A program made the translations under genes and the position numbers. The notes under the pieces were generated by a model. The model ran no database searches, was not told the origin of the DNA, and saw only the letters and a list, made by a program, of their open reading frames with translations. Shown here one piece after another: positions 1 to 11,603 of a stretch of 64,000 nt of DNA (position 1 is its first letter; each line of letters opens with the position of its first letter). The DNA comes from Thysanoteuthis rhombus (taxonomy: Eukaryota; Mollusca; Cephalopoda; Oegopsida; Thysanoteuthidae). The stretch is from positions 3,072,897 to 3,136,896 of the forward strand of contig OY735212.1 of assembly GCA_963457665.1 (NCBI GenBank), in the 5' to 3' direction.

Positions 1-19
1 TTTTGTGCAGCAATCAATT

Positions 20-425
20 GAAATACCCTCTAATTTGTCCTAATCATCACGCTATCTTATTCTTTGAAATTTTGCATATGATCACAGGGGATATACGTTG
101 TAAGTCGTGATGTCCAACACAGTTTGGCCATAACTATTTCACTTTTCTCATGTTCTTATTTCTTTGACCCCGTATTAAATATAATGTGGGTCCTGTAATT
201 TCTCCATGTGATGTTAAGGGTCAGTTGCCCCTATGCACTTTGCATCGTTTGCTAGCCAATCAAACCATTTTAATAATGTTGCAGTATGGATGATACCGAT
301 TCTTGCAACTGATTGAAAAGGGTCCTTGTGACTGCTTCCAGTATGCCAGTAATGATGGGTATAATTGTCACTGTCTTTAATTCTGTGGAAAAGTCCATAT
401 ATTTTCTGGCATTTTAATTCATGTC
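20..425 (-). repeat. Left arm of an inverted pair; outer end is a LINE 3' fragment
   Basis: Bases about 20-425 reappear as the reverse complement at about 4175-4640. The outer 100 bases of each arm, read in the coding sense, give RWTSRPTT..PWGHM followed by a D(D/E)LDKL-type stretch, which resembles the C-terminal tail of RTE-like reverse transcriptases (compare 34672-34985). The inner part is non-coding. Two opposed insertions of one repeat explain this better than transposon termini. Confidence 0.5.
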
Positions 426-438
426 AATTTTCAGTTTT

Positions 439-657
439 CTAGAATGAATCTTCTCCCTGGAATACAAAGCCACCACAATGATACTTTAATTCAAGGGCAA
501 CAACGTCTCCTCCTTTGATATTTGTCAACAGTCTTTCATCACCTAAATTTCGTGTACACTGATTCAGTATATCAACGGAATAGGTTCCTGTTTCTTGCAA
601 AGAAAGCATTCTCAAACCTTTGACTTGGCTATCAGCACTACAGACACGTACACACAC
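439..657 (-). pseudogene. Fragment of a repeat-borne protein, related to 32848-33165
   Basis: The minus frame reads CTRNLGDERLLTNIKGGDVV, which aligns with ARNLGDRRLSTMVSGGDIV in the plus-strand fragment at 32848. After the shared part the reading ends without the HEEADTR block. It sits upstream of, and antisense to, the plus-oriented dispersed repeat that follows, which is the same arrangement as at 33.2-30.9 kb. It is a transposon passenger or repeat fossil. It has no stand-alone gene signals. Confidence 0.4.
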
Positions 658-877
658 TTAACTTATGAGTGCACATATTCACACGCACTCACACGCACAC
701 AACTGTGCACAAAGCTGGACAGCGTGTGGTTTTATGAAACTAGTAATCTGTACAATAGTTTCGACCAATTAAAAATATAAAATTCCTTTATTCAAGGTCC
801 TTTATCTGCAGTACTATTCAGCGAAAACACATACAAATCTTTATCTGATTCTGATATACACTGATAAAAAGATAGTT

Positions 878-954
878 CTTGCTTATATAGATGTAAAATT
901 ACGTTGATTGTATGCTGTGTTTTGTTATTGTATTTTACATCCGTATAAGCAAGG
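878..954. repeat. Near-perfect 77-bp hairpin (mini-foldback), copy 1
   Basis: The left arm CTTGCTTATATAGATGTAAA pairs with the right arm TTTACATCCGTATAAGCAAG across a loop of about 35 bases. The same hairpin is at 8184-8268, and a one-armed remnant is near 27490-27530 at the equivalent repeat position. It looks like a tiny MITE or fold-back structure carried inside the dispersed repeat. Confidence 0.65.
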
Positions 955-2282
955 ATTGACAAACACCCAAATGAAGAATCTACCGCAAATACTGAAGACC
1001 ACTACAATGGAAGCATATATAACAAATCTTAGAATAATGGGCCATTGATTGGTGAAACACCCATGTATTCTTTAGTTTTCAAGTCTAGGTGTTGGTAATC
1101 TCAATATCTGTGAAAAACTGGCTTGGTAGGATGGATCAGTTCAGATGTTTATCTATAATATATAAATCTTCATAAATGTTATCGAATGGTGAGAACTGTG
1201 CTTCAATAGTGTGCAAGATATGGGACAATTCTGTGACCAATGTATCTTGCCTAAAGCTCTATAGGTGAGATCTCCAATGGCTAACGTGATTGGTATATTG
1301 AACAACCCTGGATGAATATCTGTTCAAAATTTGCTGCAGACCCCATGTTTTAGTCTTCATTAGTTTCCGAGTTAGTAAGCTTAAAATTTGGACTAGGCTG
1401 ATAGGGGTCGTTTTTCGGAAACCTCCGTGAATGCAATCAGAGAGCTTCTATAGTTTCTAACATATAGGACAATTCTCTTACCACAGCCTCCGATAAGAGC
1501 CAACTTGTTTACGGCTCTACTGGCTGATTTTCAAGCGGCTAACGTTTTCAAAATTCACTGGCCATAAAAAAGTTGCTATGTGTTAGGTAAAAAGAATGAT
1601 ACGGCAAAATTTTGCTGTTAGCAGTCCTGCGTCGCTATTGATCACAAACAACGATTAGGAATTTAATCACATAGTTGAGGTATCTCCAGCAGATTACAGA
1701 GTGGATCTGAAACAGAAAGATCTTGCATGGGACCTAAAATAGTGTGCAGAGTTCTGTTCATGTGCAATCCAGAAGAAAATTACAAAATATCACAGGAAAT
1801 TATAAATCTTCAATTATTTATACGACTATGTTATCAAAACTGGCCAGGATCCAAAGAAGAGAGCTGAAGCATTGAGTTAAATTTCTCACTCTGATTTTCA
1901 GCAAAAGCCCCTAAAAGTTTCTGTTATGAAAACCAGTAAATAAATTACCAATCACACTTAAAATCAATTATACTAGTGGGAAAATAGCGCTCACATGTGA
2001 TTATATGACGTGGCTGTCATCGTGAGATTCTCCAAGATATTAATTGTTTAGGCAAATGGAATGAATTGGTCTCATCTTAGATGTGAGTCACTCATGCGTT
2101 TATCGAGTCAAAACAAAATAGTTACAGTCTTGCCATTGTATCAGATGTTGTACTCGGAGTGTTGTGGTGGTTAGATGATGTGATATAACAAAAAGAATCT
2201 TCATTGTTCTTCATCTGACCAGAAGCTGGATTGTCAATTACTTTTGTAGATCATCATTACTGTCAAATGTCATGAATACATT

Positions 2283-2460
2283 CTATTTTCATCTTAGTTT
2301 ATTACTTAGTAAAACGGTACTTCCCTTTGGTGATGTGGGTTAGAATTCCACTTGACTCGTCATTTTCCGATAAAAATTATTTATCTATTGTCGGAGGATA
2401 TCGGCCTGAGCAAAATGTTGCAATAAGCAACTAATTTGATATGATTAAGTTAAAAGAGTG
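2283..2460 (+). repeat. tRNA-like (SINE-type) segment inside repeat copy 1
   Basis: Contains a degraded B-box-like GGGTTAGAATTCC and a conserved tail ('attgtcggag..at.ggcctgagcaaaa'). It is homologous to the better preserved copy at 9283-9440 and to minus-strand copies near 25985-26140 and 31536-31650. All four lie at the same relative place in the large repeat, so this is an old internal component and not four independent insertions. Confidence 0.45.
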
Positions 2461-4174
2461 TCATGAAAATTCAAAATAATTATAATGACCTATAAAGATA
2501 GTCGTCAATCAAATGACCTTTAAGAATAGTTGACAATGAAGTAACCCTCAAGATAGTTGACGATCAAATGATCTATAAAAAAAAAAAGTTGACAATTGAA
2601 TTCTTCCTTCTGAAAATATTTATGGTGAAAAAAACACAAATAAGAAACTTAAATTAATTTTTTGTAATGATTTGGTCATAAAAATTTAAAAGAACTGTAA
2701 AACGTTTTTTTTTTTTAGACTAAAACGGTTCACATCAATCATCATTTTAAGAATCTAGTGATTGCAGTTGATAGAGATCTATTTCCATATCATAGCATTA
2801 TAAAGAGGACAGACCTGATTCCATTTAAGTAGACATTTGAAATCACTGACTGATTAGTCATTAAACAATGACAATTAGAGTTCAAACGAGAAACTAAGGT
2901 GAGAGAGTGTCATTTGATTTTCATTTTCACACCATTGAAAATTCTAAATCGGTGACTATTTAGACAACAGCAATATCGGCAGCGGCTAGAGGACACTGCT
3001 GAAGAAGATTTGCTCAATCTGATTCCAAGTAGAAACCCCTAAATATTTCTGCCATAAAAACAGAGGTATTAATGATAACCTTCATGATTAAAATCAATTA
3101 TACTAGTCGAACAATAGCAGTCACAAGTGATTATACGATGCAACTGTTCTCATGAGAGTTTGAGGATTTAGCATGTAAATAGGTCATATATCAAGATTGT
3201 TTTGGTCGATTGAACTTTTGTTGTGATTTACCCACCCAGTTACGCTACAAATATCAAGGGCCGTGTTCTTGTACCAGATGCTGTACTTGGAGTTTTGTGT
3301 TTCTTAGATGGTGTGTTATTGAATGAAATGAAGTTAAAAAGTGTTCATGAAATTTTAAAATTACAATGATCGTAATACTTCAAGTATTAGCAAAAGACAA
3401 ATAGAAAAGTACTTATTTAAAAACTGAAATGGTCTACATACTTGAAGTTATTCTCTTTATTCATTGAAGGTAATTCTTTTTCGATTAAGACCTTCTTTTA
3501 TAATATTATAGCCTAGTATATATCTGACAGACCTGATTCGATTTAGTTTACATTTTAATCATCGATTCATTAATCTATAAACAATAACAATTAAAGTTCA
3601 AATAAAAAGCTCAAGTGAGTTAGTGTTACATGATTTCCATTTTTACATAGAGTCGACGAAAGATTTTAACAGGGTTTGACCTTTAAATCACTCATTGCAG
3701 CCACGGGCTAAACTTTTTAGACCAATTGAACAATAATGAACAGGACTTGAAAACTTATGCCTATAATTCAGATGGAGTGATAACATGTCACTTTGGTCAA
3801 ACTGTTAGACATCGACCCAGATGAAAACTTATTCTCGAGATCATATAATCTGGAAGAAAATGAGTTTTGTTAATCCACAATTTGCCGTAGGCTAAGCCAT
3901 CACGTGACCCACAGACTGGAAAATATTGAAATTTGACAATGAAATAGAGATTTTTGAAAGAAACGTATCCACTTGTATTAATTGAATATATTCATATTGG
4001 TTGGGGGAAGAGGTGATCCACTGATCCAATTGTGCAAACAATCATAAATGCACTTAAACTTTGCTTTTTTGATAGCAATTATTCGAAGACCAAATTCAAT
4101 CCTCAGATACTAAGAGAAAAATGTCGGATAATACATGTCGCTATTCCGTCAGCTAACAGAGAAAGTTGAAAAGA

Positions 4175-4640
4175 ATTGGAAAGCTGGAAAATATATGGAC
4201 TTTTTCACGGAATTAAAGAAATTGTAAATTAAGAAAGTGACAATTGTATCCATCATCACTAGTATACTTGAAACAGTCACAAAGACCCTTTTTAATCAGT
4301 TGCGAGATATGCATCATCCAGACAACGGCATTAATAAAATTTTGATCAGCACGCAAACCATCGAACGTGCACAGGGGCAAATCATCCTTAATATTGTATA
4401 GAGAGAAGACAAGACCCATGATATATTTAATAACAAACAGGATTAGTGAAATAAGAATGAAACATGAGAAACCTAAATGCTTATGGGAAAACTGAGTTGA
4501 AAAAATTTCAAACAACTGTTGGACATCACGACCTACAACGTGTATCCCTTGGGGTCATATGCAAGACTGTGGCCAAGAAAATAAAAGATAGTGTGATGAT
4601 CTAGACAAGTTGGAAGGTACTGACATTGTCTCTCAGGATC
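4175..4640 (+). repeat. Right arm of the inverted pair; ends in a LINE 3' fragment
   Basis: Reverse-complement partner of 20-425. The end at about 4525-4640 translates on the plus strand as WTSRPTTCIPWGHM and on to a DLDKL stretch, matching the tail of the RTE-like elements at 30600 and 34700. The part before it also resembles blocks upstream of genes 2-4 (about 36120-36200 and 45590-45680). Confidence 0.5.
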
Positions 4641-4950
4641 GGGGCGAAATTCGGGGAGAATCTACAGTGGTGGCCAAAAGTTCACCCATAATTATCACCG
4701 AATCCCCAGACGCATTCAACATTTTTGTGGAAAAAGAAGGACGCATTAATAAATACTAATATTTTTTAAAAATTGACGAACAGTACTTCGTTTAAGGATC
4801 CAATCCAAAAAAATATGATAGTTATCTTCCAGTAAACATGCAGGAAACGAGACCAAAATATCTAAGACGTGCTTGAGACATGAGAAAGTGAGTTCTAATC
4901 CAGCCCGTTCTTCCAACTTCTCTGTTGGTGATATGGTGGGAGTATCTAAT
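4641..4950. other. No gene seen
   Basis: AT-rich sequence between two LINE-related fragments. It has no ORF of note, no RNA gene and no simple repeat. Confidence 0.6.
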
Positions 4951-4959
4951 TTTCAGTAC

Positions 4960-5645
4960 TCTAAGGGGACAGGTTAGTTGAATTGATTAAAGGTGTTGAA
5001 AAATACAGAGCTGTAAATTTGAATGTTGGTTTCTAACTTGATACCAGCAATCTTCCATATTTTATCTAACATGTTGAAAGAAGTCCGAGCTTTCTTAATT
5101 CTACTATTAATTCGATTTACGATAGTGCCATCACTTCTGATTATTTGGCCAAGTTATCGAGATAGACTCATTTGCTGTAAACGTGCCCAATCGATATAAA
5201 CGTCTAAGAGGGAACGGAGAGGATTAGGTTGCTTCGTGTGGTGTTCGTTAATGAACTTCACTTTTGTCTCTGAGATCCAAATCTGTATCTTAACATCACT
5301 CGCATAGCAGTTATATCATCAGCATAACCAAAAACATTTCGGGTTTTTGCTGGATTGCGCATGGTAAAACTGTGAGTAATCCTCCATTAATAATACCTCT
5401 CGTACCAGTCTGGAACACAGTTGAAAAGAGACGGACCTTGGATTTCACTTTGTCTTGTACCATATGTTACTTCAAAGCAGTCGGTAAGTCTGTCACCAAC
5501 ACTAACAGCACTTTTTGTACTTGAGTAAAATGCATTGAAAATATTGATGTACTTCTTTGAAAGACTGTAATTTCAAAAAGCAGCCCACATATACTCATGA
5601 TTTACGATGTCAAATGCTGACTTCAAATCAATAAGATTGATTGAG
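4960..5645 (-). mobile_element. RTE-like LINE reverse transcriptase fragment, decayed
   Basis: Reading the minus strand from about 5640 downward gives, across several frameshifts and stops, DFKSAFDIVNHEYMW (motif A, catalytic Asp kept), then a QGP.LFN-like region, then FGYADDI (motif C, about 5329-5312), then LGQIIRSDGTIVNRINSRI. That last segment is the 'SSDGT....I..RI.KA' region that follows the polymerase core in RTE-type elements. It is 5' and 3' truncated and has no intact frame. It is a dead copy. Confidence 0.75.
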
Positions 5646-5689
5646 ACTAACTATAATAGAACAGAACATCTGCGAAAGACAATGAAGCC

Positions 5690-6310
5690 CAATGAAAATT
5701 TGAAACTTTTATTAAAAATCAATAATTTACACAAGGACATTCTCTTTTTTTCATATGTCCTCTGTGTGATGTCGACAAAATGTATTTTATGAGAAACTGT
5801 CGAACAAAACTATTGCCAAACTCGTCAGCATGAGTGCTTCCAGCTTTCAAGTGAGACTGATTGGCTGCACCAATTGAGTCAGACTTCCGACATATACTCC
5901 TTATTATTACGTCTGCAAAAAGGTTTGTTTTCGTTTGTTTTGGGCCACCTTCTCCAAGCATGTTTTTGTGGCGATTTAGTTTACAATGTAAGCTTTTATT
6001 AGTGACCATTGCCAACAACAGGCGAGAGAAGTAATGGTTCCATTGATGGCGACTAGAATGGATGTGTTCTGAGAATGGCAAAACCAATAAAGAATTTACA
6101 CCGCGTAGAACTGTATCTGTTTGCAATTATGCAAAGCTGCATGGCCCTTTCCAACAAATTTAACATCTTTCATGACATACTGGCAGAAGGTTTTTGATGT
6201 TCATGGTGCCAAGGCATTCACTAATGTTGAGGCATCAATCACAATGGCATCTGACGAAGGGTCAAGATCAGGCATCTTGACTTTGGGTTCGAAGATCTCA
6301 ACCAGTTGAG
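5690..6310 (+). repeat. Dispersed repeat block B, copy 1
   Basis: Matches 24430-25130 in the same orientation over most of its length (shared stretches such as 'agtttacaatgtaa', 'tgccaacaacag', 'gacgaagggtcaagat'). Its first 100 bases also match 57080-57170 and the DNA upstream of the beta-MSP genes ('gccatctgtgttatgtcacc' type). Copy 2 carries about 130 extra bases near 24790-24930. No coding capacity. Confidence 0.6.
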
Positions 6311-7980
6311 ATTTTTGGTTATATAAAGCTATCTATTATCAGAGAGGCAGAGTGGATTATTTTCATGCTGAAATAATTCTATTAAGTTATACTCTCTTCT
6401 TTCAGGAAAAATGGAAGTTTCCCTTCAGCACCTTTTGATCGTAGCTGCATGTCGATTCTCATGTGATAACGTGTGCCTCAGGTGGGTAGAATGCTAACAA
6501 GCAATTTTGTGCTCGACAGAGAAATGAGGTATCAGCTCGATGAGCGCTTCACGGAAGAGACTAAAATGAATATCTCTGAAATATCAAATTCGTATAAAAA
6601 TTGTCAACACCGGCTTCAACAAGAGCATGTGTCTACCCACTACCCTGAAGTAGTGTTCCCAAGGGCCTCAGGTCAGCCATGTCTATATGTAGACTACCAA
6701 ACGAATTTCTATTCCCCATAGAACTCTGGCCACTGCCAATGAATCTACTCAGCAACAGCATAAATTCATTGGCCAGCAGTTATGAAAAGTAATCGTCCTG
6801 GATTAAGGGAGCCCGATGATTCCTTGATTTTTGCCACCACTTGTCTTATTGTAACAACAAATAATTATCATCTCTAAGCAGAGTCATCAAAGATGCGATG
6901 CTCACTTCGAAATGTGAATTTCACTCTTTTGATTCATGGTAAAAAGACAATGTTATATGAGAGAACCACTCGCTTTTTCAGTTGGTCTCAACTTCTTAAT
7001 CCGTTCATAATCAAGTGAGAGTAGGGGAGAAATGTGGAGACACAGTGACAAGAAGTATCGGGTTGCAATCAGTGCAATGATCCGGAGGAATATCAATAAA
7101 TGAATCAAGAAATCTGGGGTTGTTTATTCATCACCATCTTTGCAATGGTCTCACTGGTGTGTTGGAAAATGGAAATGATTGTCCAATACGAAGACGTCTG
7201 TGCTGCTGCGAAAGCTGGTCATTATTGCCTTTGACGGCTATTCTGAGTGGACCTTTCCTAATCATGGGAGGTCAGACTACACCATCTTCATTAATCAGGG
7301 ACAATGTACCCTGTTCGTAAACGTCTGTAAAATGACGTCCGTTCAGTCATGGAAGCTGAGTTATGGTCACTGTTGTCCATGGTAGATGTTATAAGAAAAT
7401 GTTTACTCTAGAGCGATGGGCATACTACCCTATCTTCAACATACAATGTGATAAATGCATCTCAATGTTGTGCTGTTAATACTAGCAACTTGTCATATGA
7501 AACACTCAGGCTATTCTCATGAAATATTCAAACGAGACTGTAAAGACAAACAAACAAAGATAAACAAGAAACGATCTTTTTCTGTCTTCCGAACGTCTGT
7601 GATATGCAACTGCTTCTGTGATCTTAGAAGGACAATTATACTGGATGGTATTAGTTGTGATCTGCTTCATGCTCAATTGTGCAGATGAATTGGAGGAATA
7701 TCCCACAGAATGATCCAATATATCCATTTTGTAAACTTCTATCAAATTTGAACTGAGCGTTCCTGCGTATGACTTGGCTGTTTTAGCAAGAGGTATATCG
7801 TCAGTGTACCTACCAGAATTACGTATAATAAATCCAACGTCCTTATGAAAAGCAAGAAGAATAGTTCGCGCCTTCATTTGTATCATTAATATATCTTTCA
7901 GCTTGAAAAACTTGATATCTTGCCCATTAATACTAGTTGCCAAAGTCGCTACATGATTGAACATTACTGGATCAGTTCAT
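6311..7980. other. Unassigned interval, no supported gene
   Basis: The longest open frame is 152 codons on the minus strand (7506-7964). It shows no recognisable domain and has no visible splice or promoter context. It could be a decayed transposon coding region, since the dispersed repeat copy 2 begins immediately beyond it. I see no RNA gene or tandem repeat. Confidence 0.4.
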
Positions 7981-8183
7981 CCTCCCACAACCAAGAGATT
8001 CTGTTTTATTGATATAAGTGACTAGTTCGAACAATGTTATAGCTTTAATTTCGTGGTCATGAAGTGTTACATTTTCATTTTCCTAGGCTTGTTTTCTGGA
8101 ATTAACCTTCTCTCTGTAATAAAAAGCCACCAACATGATAATTTAAGTCTTCGTCCAATCCCCAAATGCACCGAAAGTCAGAT

Positions 8184-8268
8184 AATCCTTGCTTATATGG
8201 GTGTAAAGTGACGTTTGTTAGTATGCTGTATTGAGCTTTCGTATTTTACATCCGTATAAGCAAGGATT
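8184..8268. repeat. Near-perfect hairpin (mini-foldback), copy 2
   Basis: The arms AATCCTTGCTTATA and TATAAGCAAGGATT, extended by TGTAAA/TTTACA, enclose a loop of about 35 bases. It is the second copy of the hairpin at 878-954, at the same relative position in the dispersed repeat. Confidence 0.65.
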
Positions 8269-9282
8269 AACAAACTTGCAACTGAAGAACTCTCATCCCC
8301 AGCGACTAGAGACCACCACATTTGCTGCATATATAATAGAACGAATAAGTTCCAAGTGTGTGAAGAACGGGCGGGCGGGCTGAATCAGATGGTTATTTTC
8401 AAATAAATCTACACAAATGTTATCGAATGGTGAGAATTGCGTGCTTCACTGGTTTCCGAGACATAGGACAGTTTTGCGACCAATGTATCATACCAAAAGC
8501 TCAACAGTCTAAATCAGTAATGGTTGATGTGATTGATATATATATCAAGCAACCCTGGTGTAGTCTCCATTCAAAATTTGCTGCAAACCGTATCTTTCGG
8601 CCTTCATCAGTTTCCTAGTTTTTTGCTACCAACGGACCGGACCGGACCAGGCTGGGGCGTCATTTTTTTACACGTCTTTATGAATGTTATCATGCAGCGT
8701 CAATGAATTATGAGTAATGGGACAGTTCTCTTATCAATGCTTCCAATAAGAGCCATTTTTCCTACGGCTCTACTGAATGATTTTCAAGTGGCTAACGTTA
8801 CTTGTTCACTGTCGTTGCTTGTTAGGCAAAGTGAACGATTTGCTCAAAATTTGCAGTTAGTGGCCCAAAATTGCTATTGATCACAGACAAAGATAAGAAA
8901 ATTTATCGGATAGTTAAAGATTGCTGAATGGTACTGAAACAGAAGGACCTTGTATGAGAACTAAAATGTTATGCAATACTGAGTTATGTTCATGTGCTAA
9001 ATTATTTAAGGGCTAGGGGCATTCCAGAAGAGAGGAGAACCGCAAAATATCACAGGAAATTATAGATCTTCAACTATTTATATGACAATGTTATTAAAGG
9101 AGAGAGCTGAAGTATTGAGCATGATTTCTCTCTTTGATTTCCAGCAAAGCCCCTGAATGTTCCTGGTATGAAAACCAATAAATTGATCATCACTCACACT
9201 TAAAATCAATTATACAAGTTTGAAACAGTTCTCACATTTGACTATTTGAAGCTAAAATGTCAACTTAATTCCAAATTTTATG

Positions 9283-9440
9283 ACATTTGCATCTTAGTTT
9301 ATCACTTTGCTAAACAGTATTTTCTGCTGGGGATGTGGGTTCGAATCCCACCTCACTCTTCATTTTCTGATCAACATTGTTTACTCATTGTCGGAGAATA
9401 TTGGCCTGAGCAAAACATTTCAATAAAATGCAATTAATAA
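9283..9440 (+). repeat. tRNA-like (SINE-type) segment with intact B box
   Basis: Carries GGTTCGAATCC (9338-9348), an exact pol III B box, in a context like a T-arm (GTGGGTTCGAATCCCAC). I could not fold a full cloverleaf, and the A box is poor. Three homologues exist in this window, so I call it a SINE-type relic and not a tRNA gene. Confidence 0.5.
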
Positions 9441-9717
9441 ACTAAAATGAACTTAAAGCGAGTCATGAAAATTTAAAACATATATATATAAATAATGATA
9501 ACCTATAGAAATAGTGGACAATCAAATTATTTCCTCTGTGAACTGAAAACACAACAGATACAGAGAAGATGGTAGAAACAGCACAGACATTTTGACAAAA
9601 GCCATTTTCTTTCTCTGGATTATTTCTGTTGACTGACTTTGAAGACTAACTAACTCAGGCTGATTTTTTAAATTAACTCTATGATGGTTCTTATTTAATG
9701 TCTTAATATGAAAAAAG

Positions 9718-9960
9718 GGGAAAATACCAAGACCTAGCAATAGAGTTAAAGAAGATGTGGAACATGAAAACCAGGGTAGTACCGGTCATAGTGGGCGCAC
9801 TAGGAACTGTCCCCAAAACGCTGAGGGAGAGACTGGAGGAGATCGGGAATACGGGAAGGATAGAGACCGTACAGACCACAGCACTACTGGGAACTGCATG
9901 GATACTGAGGAAGGTGCTAGAGATATAAGTACTGCAACGAATTGTAGCTCTGTCATTACT
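9718..9960 (+). mobile_element. 3'-end fragment of the same LINE family, head-to-tail with the next copy
   Basis: Nearly identical to 12745-12965, the end of the endonuclease domain of the following element (DLAIELKKMWNMKTR, then an ALLGTA.ILRKVLEI terminus). It directly precedes that element in the same orientation. Either two elements inserted head to tail, or this 3' piece was attached to the 5' end of the second during target-primed reverse transcription. Confidence 0.7.
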
Positions 9961-10144
9961 ACTAGAGTTCCGCAAAAACGTAGAGAGAGACTCAGGTGAC
10001 ACACCTGAAGAATACCCCCCCCCCATCACAACTAATACCAACGACAAAACTGGAAGAATTCCACATGAGACCCCCACAGAAAACCATGCACCAGAGGGTG
10101 ACGATGAGGCACCAACGGAAGAAAAGAAAACCAAAATACAAGCT

Positions 10145-11206
10145 TTGAAAGAGATCATGCGAGGAGAGAAAACAACACTCCCCTCCCTAAGAGACAAAGA
10201 CAGAGAGAATCTCGGAGAAGTGACCGAACAGGTCAACTGCCTCTTACAGCACATAGAAACAAACACCCTCCTAGAACTCAACAACTTAATTTACGCTGGG
10301 GCGAAAATGGTAGTACAAAGCTTCACAACACAAGAAAGGACCCCGAGCAATAATAGAGAAGAGAAGCCCAACTGGGAAAGAAGATTACAAAAGCAGATCT
10401 TCCAACTACAGAGAGATGAAGTACTGCTTAGAAATACACCACACATGGACAGACCACGAGTAAGACTTTGGAACAAGTACAAGGTAACACAAAAAGGCAT
10501 CACAACTCTAGTCGAAGAGATACATCAGAAGAGATTAGCCAAAGAGGCAAGACTGAAAAGATACAGACTAAGAACGGTCCAATACACACAAAACCGCACA
10601 TTCCAAAACAACGAGAAAAAGTTTTACCAAGATTTAAACGGAGAAAGAAGGCAGAACATAAAACCAGATTCCAGGGAGGCCAAGAACTATTGGAATAGCA
10701 TATGGGGGCACACAAAAAGACAAAACGTAACACCGCAATGGTTAGGAAACATGAGAGAAGAACTAGATATAGATAATGGAGAAGCAATATTACTGAATGG
10801 AACCACATTGAAACATACTCTTAAGAAAATAGCCAACTGGAAAGCACCGGGTCCCGACGGGATCCATGGATATTGGTTCAAGAAATTCACCACTTTACAC
10901 GGCAGACTCACCCACCTACTACAAAGTTGTTTAAGCAAAGGCAAGGCACCAGAGTGGATGACCAAAGGCAGAACCACCCTCATCCAAAAAGACCCAGAAA
11001 AGGGGAACATAGCAAGCAACTATAGACCAATCACGTGCCTACCACTTATGTGGAAAATCCTGACCGGATACATGTCAATGGAAAGAAGGGGACTATTACC
11101 AGAAGAACAGAAAGGGTGTAGGATAGGAACCAAAGGGGCAAATGATTCACTCTACATAGACCAGATGATCTTAAGAGAAGTGAGGAAAAGGGGAAAAATA
11201 TCCTAA
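10145..11206 (+). pseudogene. LINE polyprotein, N-terminal and RT fingers region
   Basis: A 353-codon open stretch with a non-AUG apparent start, so it is a fragment of a longer frame. It is rich in Lys, Arg and Gln, then shows NWKAPGPDGIHGYWFKKF (RT motif 1), GRTTLIQKDPEKG and SNYRPITCLPLMWKIL (motif 2 region). These are the standard finger motifs of LINE polymerases. A stop after GKIS cuts it just before motif A. The frame continues at 11206. The element is a fossil. Confidence 0.75.
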
Positions 11207-11580
11207 TGGGATGGATAAATTACAAAAAAGCGTACGGTATGATTCCACATAGCTGGATACTCGAATGCCTTAGAATGTTCAAAATTAGCGAACCGTTGGT
11301 TAAATTCATTGGAAATTCGATGAAAAACTGGAAAGTAGACTTGACAGCCGCAGGGGACAAACTAGCAGAGGTAGGGATAAAAAGGGGAATCTTCCAAGGA
11401 GACTCCTTGTCCCCACTATTATTTGTTCTAACAATGATACCGCTCAACAGAATCCTGAAGAACAGCAAAGGGTACCATTCCTCTAAAACAAAAGAAAAGG
11501 TCAACGACCTAATGTACATGGACAATATAAAATTGTTCGCAAAAAACAGGGGAGAGCTTGAGACTCTGTTCAATGAATAA
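11206..11580 (+). pseudogene. LINE reverse transcriptase palm, catalytic residues lost
   Basis: Reads GWINYKKAYGMIPHSWI for motif A, where functional relatives have Asp at the Asn and Gly positions. GIFQGDSLSPLLFVL (motif B) is intact, and MYMDNIKLFAK stands for motif C (YxDD changed to YMDN). With the motif A Asp and the second motif C Asp gone, the polymerase would be inactive even if the frame were open. A stop at 11578-11580 ends the palm. Confidence 0.8.
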
Positions 11581-11603
11581 AGGAATATAGTGAGGACATC
11601 GGA

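Larger units (their letters stand above)
780..4170 (+). repeat. Multi-kb dispersed repeat, copy 1
   Basis: Non-coding, AT-rich repeat. The same series of blocks recurs, in the same order, at about 7980-14350 (plus; interrupted by a LINE), 27840-25180 (minus) and 34000-30780 (minus). Landmarks in order are a hairpin (878-954), a stretch reading 'tcttatcgaatg..tggtcacagaac' in related form, a B-box tRNA-like segment (about 2283-2460), a block with 'attaaacaatgacaatta', and a block ending near 'gactggaaaatat'. No long ORF is present. I cannot assign it to a known superfamily. It may be a non-autonomous or decayed DNA transposon. Confidence 0.6.
7980..9530 (+). repeat. Dispersed repeat, copy 2, left part
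   Basis: Collinear with 440-2560 of copy 1. It contains the hairpin (8184-8268), the middle block and the tRNA-like segment. The repeat resumes at about 13306 after a LINE, showing that the LINE inserted into it. Confidence 0.6.

Noticed and set aside
20..4640. Inverted arms as terminal inverted repeats of one 4.6-kb DNA transposon
   Set aside because: The outer ends are LINE 3' sequence in opposite orientation, so two separate insertions are simpler.
7506..7964. 152-codon minus-strand frame as a host gene
   Set aside because: No domain, splice or promoter evidence, and it abuts a transposon-derived repeat. Left as unassigned.
9330..9360. Possible tRNA gene at the GGTTCGAATCC B box
   Set aside because: No convincing A box or acceptor stem, and degraded homologues at three other sites mark it as a SINE-type relic.
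9703..10284. 193-codon minus-strand open frame
   Set aside because: Antisense of the LINE coding region; low-complexity Ser/Leu/Val-rich composition comes from the A/G-rich sense strand.
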